Part shown: one piece after another, positions 56,342 to 64,000 of the stretch
Layout: each line of letters begins with the position of its first letter
How positions within the stretch are numbered: the first letter of the stretch is position 1
Assembly: GCA_963383645.1 (NCBI GenBank)
Contig: OY726559.1
Coordinates: forward strand, 125,823,721-125,887,720
Reading direction: 5' to 3'
Source: Muscardinus avellanarius
Lineage: Eukaryota > Chordata > Mammalia > Rodentia > Gliridae
DNA length: 64,000 nucleotides
Translations under genes and position numbers: made by a program
The notes under the pieces: model-generated
What the model saw: only the letters and a program-made list of their open reading frames with translations
Database searches by the model: none
What the model was told of the DNA's origin: nothing

Positions 56342-58880
56342 TACAGACTGAGCAGCTATAGATCATCAGAATTGTAAGTCATTAGTTCCTCCTGTGCAAA
56401 CACTGGCTACAACTTGCAGCAGTGGCAGCTGAGCTCATCACGCCCTCCAGAGATCCAGTCTGGCATGCAACAACACTGTAAGCAAAGCCGTGGTCCCCAT
56501 AGAAGAATGCCCAGCACAGTGTCCCCAGGGACTCATGCAGCCTCAATCAACTCCCTGGGTTTGAGACTTTGAAATTCAACCCAGTGAAGGAGGGGTTGGA
56601 GTCTACAACCTGCAGCAGAGGTGGCCGAGCTTACCACGACCTCCAGAGATCCAGAGCTGTGCACAACAACACCATAAGTGAAGCCCTATTCCCTACAGGA
56701 GAACTCCTGGCACGTCACCCCCAAGGACTTGGGCAGCTGCGATAAACTCCCTGGGTTTGAGGCTTTCTGGTTCAACCCAGAGAAGGTGGGGGTAGAGTCT
56801 GCTGTTGAACATAGCAGAGGCTCAGACTCAGGCTCTGATCAGTGGAAAGTGTGGGGAAAGACCTACACTGAACATTAGACCCAACTAGTAGGATCTCTGG
56901 GATCACCACAGACCACCCAATTATGGTCAATGGGGAGACTCAGACCAGCCCAGGCCTAGCTGTGGAGAACAAAGACTATTACACTGAGTTTGGTCTCAGA
57001 GGCATCCAGCACCTATGGAAGCAGGAAGAGACCGAGATTCTACATCTGTGGAAAGTGTGAAGGTGACCTGCACTTAACACTATATCCAGCTCTATTGATA
57101 CTGGCCATCTGAATAGACTGAGAAAGACTCAGAGAACATGGCTTTCAGCAGGAAAGGTGGCAGTGGCATTTGGTGTCTGCACAGAGAGAGTGTGTAGAGG
57201 CCCAGCCTGCTGAATATTCATATATTTTTAGGGTTGCCTTATTTTATTTGTTTGTTTTGTGTATGCTTATTTGATTGCTCTATTCCCAACCTACTCCCAA
57301 GCTTCTACTCTTCTCTCCATCTCTTTTCTTTTTTCTCTCTTCTTCTCTTTGTCTTATATTAAATCTACTTCATACCACTATACTAAAAACTTTGCATTAC
57401 TTACTAGAATACTACTAAATATTAACTATCTCTAATCTCTACTGTATACTACCTTACCAAACTCATACTCTCATTCCACCTATCTGTGGCTTTACCCTGC
57501 TTCTGCATATACCACTTCCCTCCTCACTCACCCTTCACTGTTGAATACAACACAACTTGCCCCTGGATATACCAGCTGACACCTAGAGACTGAGAGAAAT
57601 CTACCCAAAGCAACAGATACAAACTTCTGAAATCATGAGAAGGAGGAATAATAAGGAAGCAATGAGTTCCCACAACCCCAAAATAACAGAACCTGACAAC
57701 ACAGAATTGCAGAGATCTCTAGGAGGTCAAATCAGGAATGTAACTGTAGAAATAATACAGGACTTCTGAAAAGAATTTAGAAAAAGTCTGAAAGAAATAA
57801 AGGATGCAATCATTAAAGTGAAGGCATCAATTCAAACTATAAACAATCGATTAGAACACATGGAGAATAGAATTTTGCTCCTAAAACAGACTTTAAGCTA
57901 AAATACATCAGAAGAGAAAAAGCAGGGCACTTCTTATTAATAAAAGGAACAATCCATCAAGAAGACATAATGATAATAAACATTTATGCATCAAATGTGG
58001 ATGCACCCACATTTGTAAAACAAACTTTTCAGGACATAAGGTCTCAAATAGACCCAAATACACAATAAGACAAGAGAAGTATATCAAGGGAATTCAAATA
58101 AGAAAAGAAGAATTAAAATTATCTTTGTTTGCAGATGACATGATTCAGAAAGTCAAATCAGAAATATAACTATAGAAATAATACAGGACTTTCAAAAAGA
58201 ATTTAGAGAGAGTCTGAAACAAATAAAGGATACAATCATTGAAGTGAAGTTATCAATTCAAACTATAAACAATCAATTTAGAACACATGGAGAATAGACT
58301 CTCACTCCTAAAACAGACTTTAAGCTGAAACACATCAGAAGAAACAAAGCAGGGCAATTCTTAGTAACAAAAGGAACAATCCATCAAGAATACCCAAAAA
58401 GCTCAACCAAAAGACTACTAGAGCATGGTACTGGCCCCAAAACAGATATACAGACCAATGGAACAGAATAGAAGATACATAAACTAATACAGCCATTTAT
58501 AGTCAATTGATCTTTGACAAAGAGGCCAAATACATATGCTGGAGAAAAGATAGCCTTTTCAACAAAGGGTTCTGGGAAAACTGGATATCCATTTGTAGAA
58601 AATGGAATTAAATCATTTCCTCTCACCCTGTATAGGAATCAACTAGAGATGGATCAAAGACCTGGAAGTTAGACAGAGACTGTGAAACTATTAGAGGAGG
58701 GCATAAGTTCAACACTCCAACATATAGGCACAGGTAAAAATTTCCTCAACAAAACCCCCAAAGCTCAGGAAATTAAAACAAAAAATTAATAAATGGGATG
58801 GTACAAACTAAAGAGTTTCTACTCATCAAAGGAAATCATCAAGAGTCTAAAGAAAAAGCCTATATAATGGGAAAATATCT
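56342..58880 (+). mobile_element. decayed, rearranged L1 (lineage II)
   Basis: 5' UTR with tandem units (56,400-57,600), then ORF1 start at about 57,637 (RRRNNKEAMSSHNP type, as on the minus strand at 8.6 kb). After about 240 bp ORF1 is fused to the ORF2 endonuclease part (near 57,886). It then jumps to the polymerase region (58,068-58,144), back to ORF1 (58,150), again across the same ORF1-ORF2 junction (58,310), and on to the ORF2 C-terminal region (58,425-58,880). It cannot encode a functional protein. Confidence 0.75.
56407..56797 (+). repeat. two tandem 5' UTR units (~195 bp)
   Basis: Unit 1 starts CTACAACTTGCAGCAG (56,407). Unit 2 starts CTACAACCTGCAGCAG (56,602). Both continue with CTCCAGAGATCCAG, CAACAACAC, CTCCCTGGGTTTGAG and end GGAGTCT / AGAGTCT. 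Confidence 0.85.
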
Positions 58881-59760
58881 TTACCAAAACAAAATATGCA
58901 AATCAGGGAAACATTTTCAAACATGCAACAGTCAAGGGATTAATAAACATAATATTTTTAAAACTCCACCAAGTCAGTAAGAAAAAAATTAGTTCACAGA
59001 TAAAAGTAGAATGATTAAGAAATAAATGAGATGAGGCTTAATTTCAGTAATAATCAAGAAATGAAAATTATTTTAAAAGAACATCAAACTGACACAAAAA
59101 TTCAAAGCCTAACAATATCACATATTAATAGAGATGCTGAACGGTAGAAACCCTGATGCAGTTCTAATGAAAATGTGAGCTATTTTGAATATTTAAAAAA
59201 GACTGTGGAGAGCAATTTAGCAATCTTATAAAATTGGAGCTATATATATCATAAATCCAACAGTTGCTAGTTATCTGCTCTAGTGAAAATCTTGCACATG
59301 GTCAGAAGACATGTACAAGGGTTTTCCATAGCAATTGTTCCTGGTAGTTGAAAATCAGAAACAATCTCAAAGTTCATTGATAAGGGGATTATTATACTGA
59401 AATATGATCATTTGGTAAAATATGACATAGTAGTTTAAATATTAAACCATTTATAAATCAACATGACAAATCTCAAAAAACAAATATTGATCAGAAAAAG
59501 TGTTTTCTATAAATGTTTAAAACACAAAAATGTTACATATGCTCAGAAGTACATAAATATGTAGTCTGAAGTATAAAAATATTCATGAGATTGAAACGCG
59601 CCATCAGAAGAGAGGTTGCTTCTGAGGGAACAAAATTGTGATCACAGATGCCTTTTAATGATGAAGATAAAATCTTACTATTTAGAAAAATGAAAAAGAA
59701 AATATATGAGTCATATATGATATTATAATTATGCTTAAAATTCTTCATAGTTTTTACAGT

Positions 59761-61161
59761 GATAAAATGTGTATATATTAATGTATATACCAGGGCATAT
59801 ATCTGCTACATATCAAAGAGTAGTTAGTAAACACAACTTCTTTAAGGAGGTATATATTATTTTGGTATCCTCTCCATAGAGCTTCCAAACTACCATGGAT
59901 TAGACAAGAAAGAAGCTTCCCTTTCACGTCCACACTGTGAATTAGTGGTCTAAGCCTTAGTGGGACGGTTCTCCCATCATCACCTCAGGGTTTCCTTCAC
60001 TGGGCCCAGCATGGAGCCTCTCACACCCTCCATCACATCCACAGGAAACAGGAAATGGAGACAGAGAAATGCCTAAGAGAGGTTGCTTCATTCTTTTTTA
60101 AGGGCACAACAGGAAGTCACCACACATTCCTTCCCCTCATATCCCATTGGGTAGAACTTTGCTGTTTGACCATATCTTTTTATAAGGCTGTGAGAAATGT
60201 GTCTCCGGCTAGGGAACTGTGCTTAGCTGAAGTCTGCACTTCAATCATTAAAAGAGGAAGAAAAAAATGAGCATAGCTGGATACAACCTGCTTCTTCCAC
60301 AGAAGAGCACAGCCCTGTCAGAAGTACAGAAGGAGCGTTTATAAATGAGGGTTTTGTCCTTCTGTCTTGATCTCAGCATCCCACCCCACTTACAGCCCCT
60401 GCTCACCTCTCTTTCCAAAGATGCATCAGTTTTAGGACAGTTTTACTCAACTGTCCTTCATCCCACAAACACCCTGTGAGATGCTAGGGTTCAAAGAAAG
60501 AATGGCACGGATATGATTGCAAATCTAAGCTTTGGGAGGGCCTGGGAGGCAGCCAGGACAGTCTGTGACATCTCTCCAAGCTTCCAAGAAAAGGTGGTCC
60601 AGGAACCAAAGATAAGAATTGGAATAGAAGACTATTAGGGAGATGAATGGGATTGGGGCTAAAAGGAATAAAATATGAAAAGATAAGAGAAGTAACCTAA
60701 CATGTTTAGGAAAAACACAGTTCAACATGTATGTAAGTAAACAGAGTGGTGAGCCATAAATGAAGCTGTTAAGGGTAGGGGGAGGTCCGATCATGGAGAG
60801 GGTTTCATTCTTGCAGAGGGGTCCACACTTTATTGTATATATAAAAAGGGAACCATAAGCAAATTGTGAACAAGAAAGGGGTAAAATTAGTGTTGTTAGG
60901 ATGATCACTCTGATTGCAAGCAGAGGATGGGCCAGAATAAAAGCAAAACTGTTGCTAGGAGACAAAGGCAGAAGGAACAATTGTGGAGGGTGAGGAACTT
61001 CAACGTGTCAATTGTTCAGCTTGAGGCCCCTAGAGGACACTCAGCAGATATGGCTGCTCAGTATCATGTTGGAGCATGGGCCTGAAGCTCAAGAAAGAGA
61101 TGCTGGATTCCACAGATGCTCCTTCTTCAGTGCTCAGTTTCTGGGGTGGGTATACTGTTTT
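59761..61161. other. mostly unique sequence, no gene seen
   Basis: 60,700-61,000 contains 'GATGATCACTCTGATTGCAA' and neighbouring phrases known from an old mammalian repeat, unassigned. The 151-codon minus frame at 60,525-60,980 looks composition-driven. Confidence 0.4.
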
Positions 61162-61177
61162 AAAGCCCCAGAATTCT

Positions 61178-61378
61178 TAGCCAGGCATGGTGGCACACGC
61201 TTGTAATCCCTGCGCTTGGGAGGCAGAGACAGGAGGATCGCACAGGTTCGTAGCCAGCCTCGCTGGCTTAAGAGACCCTGTTTCCAAATAAAAATATAAA
61301 ATAGGTTTGGGAGTGTAGCCTGGAGGTAGAAGGGTTTCCATGAACCCCAGTACCACCAAAAAAAATAATAAATTAAAA
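61178..61378 (+). mobile_element. palindrome-tail SINE
   Basis: TAGCCAGGCATGGTGGCACA start, GCACAGGTTCGTAGCCAGCC, ID half 'GGTTTGGGAGTGTAGCCTGG', end GGGTTTCCATGAACCCC. Perfect 16-bp target duplication AAAGCCCCAGAATTCT at 61,162-61,177 and 61,379-61,394. Confidence 0.95.
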
Positions 61379-61394
61379 AAAGCCCCAGAATTCT

Positions 61395-61779
61395 GCTTCT
61401 TCAGCATGGTGGTAGGTGTGCCACTCCGTCCAGAATCCTGGTGACCCTGGCTTGTGCTACCTACATAGCTATCACTGATTATATAGCACCAATGGTAGCA
61501 TGGTGCTGGGAACTCGAATCTAGTTAAATGCCTCTACTATTGAAGCAGGGTCAGACTGCAGGAAGGCCTCTGGAGCATGCACTGTGCTGTTTGGCTGTTT
61601 GGCCCTGTCTATTAGACAAGATGAGGACAGATAAGCTATCTAACAAATTTCCTGGTGACCAAAAAAAAAAAAAAAAAAAAAAAACAGAAAAGTGAGCTTG
61701 TAGAGGTCAGAATGAGAGTTCAGAGAGCACTAAATGTATGAAGATTAACAGTTAACATTATAAAATATAATGGGAAGTA
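61395..61779. other. unique sequence, no gene seen
   Basis: Includes an A-run of about 25 nt at 61,660-61,684. Confidence 0.45.
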
Positions 61780-61945
61780 ATTGAGAGGCTAAGACAGGAG
61801 GATCACAGGTTTGAGACCAGCCCAAATGATTTAGCGAGACTATCAGCAACCTAGCAAGACCCTGTTCAAAATTAAAAAATGAAAAAGGCTGGTGTATAGC
61901 TTAGAGGTAGAATGCCCTGGCCTGTAAAAGCCTGCCAAATAAAAT
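61780..61945 (+). mobile_element. old B1/ID SINE, 5' truncated
   Basis: 'TGAGAGGCTAAGACAGGAGG', 'TTTGAGACCAGCCCAAATGA' and the ID half remnant 'GGTGTATAGCTTAGAGGTAG'. Confidence 0.75.
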
Positions 61946-62865
61946 TCTTCAAATAAATTAATTATAAAAGGAAACCCACAGGGAAATCTGACTAAAGATA
62001 TTTAGTGCCCCTCAAACTTAATTCTTAAGAAAGATTCTGGAAAACTTCATCCTAAGTGTAAGGACAACCATTTCCTTTTGGTCCATCAGCAAAACAAACC
62101 TAAATCCCTTTTCCAGAGGAACAGCTACTACTTTAAATAAAACAGGGGCATAATCCTCTATAAATTACTATTCTGCTCTCTAGAGAACCCCACATGCTCT
62201 CAGTACATATTCTTTGGGCACAGCTGCATTTCCCTATACAAATACCTTTCTAGAGATGTTGTTTCATAATACATGTTAATCTATGTGTTTTATAACTACT
62301 AAACAAGACTAAAGGCAACTCCCAGACAATAATCTGATCATCCTTATTCTTAATAGGTCTCCCCTGAGGATGCACATAGAACACACTGTGCCTCTCCCTC
62401 CAACTTTTAGCCATGTTGAAATTTGCTATTTTATCATTTCCAGTGTTTGTAATAGCCATGTCTGACTGCCATGACATCAATAAAACAGAAATTCTCTGTG
62501 CTGAACTTTTGTTGAGATTTCTGTAGCTCACAAGCACAGACCATTTCATTTTCGAAGTGGCCTAATTAAGATGTTTCAGTTCACATTTATACTGTAAATT
62601 GTACCATAAAAAAACTACTATTTAGAAATGTCGCAAGCAGTCAATTCTGTTGCCCTGAAAGGTGAAAGACATCCATGTCTGGTAGGTGAAGGATATTCAC
62701 TGCCACGTCTCTGGCACCTCCTATAGCATTAACCCTTAGTGGGGACAGAATAGATATATGTAAGAGTGATCATATAGAGGAGCAAACAAAACAACCTAAA
62801 GGAGGAGAAAGGAGGGGGAGAGAAGGAAAATCTCTAAAACACACAATGTACTTAAACATATCGAA
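61946..62865. other. unassigned sequence upstream of a 3' module
   Basis: 62,580-62,865 may belong to the same insertion as the module that follows, but no 5' boundary can be fixed. No gene seen. Confidence 0.35.
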
Positions 62866-63040
62866 GTCAACCACTAAGCCAAGCAAGGGAAGGAGGGACG
62901 GGGAGGGAATGGGGTGGGAAATGGGTAGGGGTTAAATCAGTGATGTGTACATGTATGTACACACAAGATTTTTACCCCAATATGATGTATGATTATAATG
63001 CACCAGTAAAAAAAAATTTTTTAATGAATGAAAAAAAAAA
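62866..63040 (+). mobile_element. second copy of the ORF1-only element's 3' module
   Basis: GTCAACCACTAAGCCAAGCA start, G-rich middle, 'TATGATGTATGATTATAATG', then CACCAGTAAA (AGTAAA in place of AATAAA) and A-rich tail. Collinear with 17,070-17,213 over 144 bp with roughly four of five positions the same. Confidence 0.75.
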
Positions 63041-63423
63041 CACTCAGAAAGAATGGTAACCTATGTTAAGTAACACTGGATAATGTCAAAGATCTTTCTT
63101 AAACAAATGTTACATGGTGGTAAAACAGATTCTTCACTAAATGATCAACAAAATTGCTAGTGTCCATCTTGTTAGCTATTCTAGTCAAACAACACACAAA
63201 CTCTTAGTCACCTGCTGCAAAGCACCTGCCTGAAAATTGAAAAAATATATATTTTTACATTTTCTCCTAAATTGTAAATTTTTCTTGTATAAACATTTCA
63301 AAGGACCCAGGTATAATGACACATGCCTGTAATCTCAGTACTTGGAATGCTGAAACAGGAGGATCACAGGTTCAAGGCCAGCCTCAGCAACTTAGGGAAA
63401 CCCTGTTTCAATATAATAAATAA

Positions 63424-63639
63424 AGCCAGGCGTGGTGGTGCACGCTTGTAATCCCAGCATTTGGGAGGCTGAGACTGGAGGATCGTGGTTCATGGACAGC
63501 CTCAGCTACTTAGTGAGGCCCTTCGCAACTCAGTGAGACCCTGTTTCAAAATAAAGAATAAAAAAAAATGGGCAGGGGGTGTAGCTTGGAGGTCAAATGC
63601 CTCTGGGTTCCATCCCCAGACCCACAAAATAATAATAAC

Positions 63640-63685
<46 letters not shown>

Positions 63686-63686
63686 G
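63424..63686 (+). mobile_element. dimeric SINE nested in the linker of another SINE
   Basis: AGCCAGGCGTGGTGGTGCAC start, ID half 'GGCAGGGGGTGTAGCTTGG', 'GGGTTCCATCCCCAGACC'. The A-tail has become (AAT)n. Confidence 0.92.
63628..63686 (+). repeat. (AAT)n microsatellite
   Basis: About 18 AAT units derived from the A-tail of the nested SINE. It creates poly-Ile frames on both strands. Confidence 0.97.
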
Positions 63687-63912
63687 GACTGGGGGCATGG
63701 TATAGAATTAGAGTTCCTTTGGGTTTAATCCCCAGTACCAAAAAAAAAAATACATACATATATAGTACATATGTTTGGGGGGTATTTTAAAGGAGAAAAA
63801 CATTCAGCCTTTTCCCTTTCTCCTTTTCTCATAGCCATATTTATTTTTTAGCTAAAAGAACATGTATATTATTAAAATTCCAAGCAAAAGTTTGTGTAAG
63901 CATGGAATGAAA

Positions 63913-64000
63913 AAGCGACTGCTATGGTGCACGCCTTCAATCCCACTACTTGGGAGGCCGAGACAGGAGGATTGGAGGTTGGAGGTCAGCCTCAGCAACT
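63913..64000 (+). mobile_element. B1/ID SINE, cut by window edge
   Basis: 'GCGACTGCTATGGTGCACGC', 'CAATCCCACTACTTGGGAGG' and 'GTCAGCCTCAGCAACT' run to the end of the window. Confidence 0.85.

Larger units (their letters stand above)
53540..59760 (+). mobile_element. ancient L1 split by younger L1s
   Basis: Left part 53,540-54,426: ORF1 3' region ('CAACATTACTATACCCAGCA', 'AAATAAAAAGCTTCTAAGAT') and ORF2 start ('CTCCAGTTAAAAGATTCAGA'). Right part 58,881-59,760: ORF2 end/3' UTR ('GGTAGTTGAAAATCAGAAAC', 'TCAAAGTTCATTGATAAGGG'). Same orientation and collinear, so possibly one old element opened by insertion of the 54.4-58.9 kb block. Non-coding. Confidence 0.55.
63303..63748 (+). mobile_element. 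old B1/ID SINE (outer), split in its linker
   Basis: Left half 63,303-63,423 ('GTAATCTCAGTACTTGGAAT', 'AAGGCCAGCCTCAGCAACTT') stops at 'CAATATAATAAATAAA'. The ID half resumes at 63,687 (GGACTGGGGGCATGG... GTTTAATCCCCAGTACC). Confidence 0.85.

Noticed and set aside
56407..56797. Direct repeats considered as a CRISPR-like or satellite array.
   Set aside because: Only two long units of about 195 bp without spacers, located in an L1 5' UTR of a mammalian genome.
60525..60980. 151-codon minus-strand frame with many hydrophobic residues.
   Set aside because: No membrane-protein family recognised, hydrophobic stretches are irregular, and the plus strand there resembles an old interspersed repeat. 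More likely chance.

Overview
The window is repeat-rich mammalian nuclear DNA, most likely from a squirrel-family rodent (Sciuridae: squirrel, marmot, ground squirrel). The main evidence is a dimeric SINE present in more than 20 copies. Its left half is 7SL/B1-like (GCCGGGCGTGGTGGC... start, 'AATCCCAGCATTTGGGAGG' core), joined by an A-rich linker to a tRNA-like ID half ('GGGCTGGGGATGTAGCTC' ... 'GGGTTCCATCCCCAG'). This B1-dID/MEN-like architecture is known from sciurid and related rodents. I found no supportable host protein-coding exon, tRNA, rRNA or CRISPR array. The window reads as intergenic or intronic DNA built from layers of retrotransposons.

Layout. 1-6.3 kb: SINEs, two MIR fossils and unique DNA. 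6.3-10.7 kb: a decayed L1 on the minus strand, reaching back to its 5' end, with two SINEs in its 5' UTR. 10.7-19.8 kb: an LTR-like fragment, then an ancient plus-strand L1 broken up by about ten SINE/ID insertions and by a younger 2.8-kb element (14,459-17,248). That element carries an L1-type 5' UTR and an open ORF1 but no ORF2, and is bounded by a 16-bp target-site duplication. 19.8-22.6 kb: a 5'-inverted (twin-primed) L1. 22.6-24.2 kb: an old L1 3' end interrupted by an unbroken 1,036-nt homopurine tract. 24-37 kb: mostly unique sequence with SINEs, ID elements, LTR-like fossils and microsatellites.

37,148-44,425 is the centrepiece: a full-length L1 with both ORFs open (325 and 1,275 aa), all recognisable catalytic residues present, and a perfect 16-bp target-site duplication. 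It is inserted at the edge of the target duplication of a young CpG-rich SINE. 44.4-53.5 kb: unique DNA with L2 and MIR fossils, a MaLR-type LTR, a Z-DNA-prone palindrome and more SINEs. 53.5-59.8 kb: an ancient L1 split by two younger decayed L1 segments of different ORF1 lineages, one of them rearranged with a duplicated ORF1-ORF2 junction. 59.8-64 kb: unique DNA, SINEs, and a second copy of the 3' terminal module of the ORF1-only element.

How the parts relate. ORF1p (RNA chaperone) and ORF2p (endonuclease/reverse transcriptase) of intact L1s act on their own RNA. They can also act in trans on SINEs, ID elements and, by inference, on the ORF1-only element. The A-rich tails and target-site duplications seen throughout are the signature of that machinery. 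Two L1 ORF1 lineages are visible: lineage I (the intact element and 55-56 kb) and lineage II (the ORF1-only element, 57.6 kb and the minus-strand copy near 8.6 kb).
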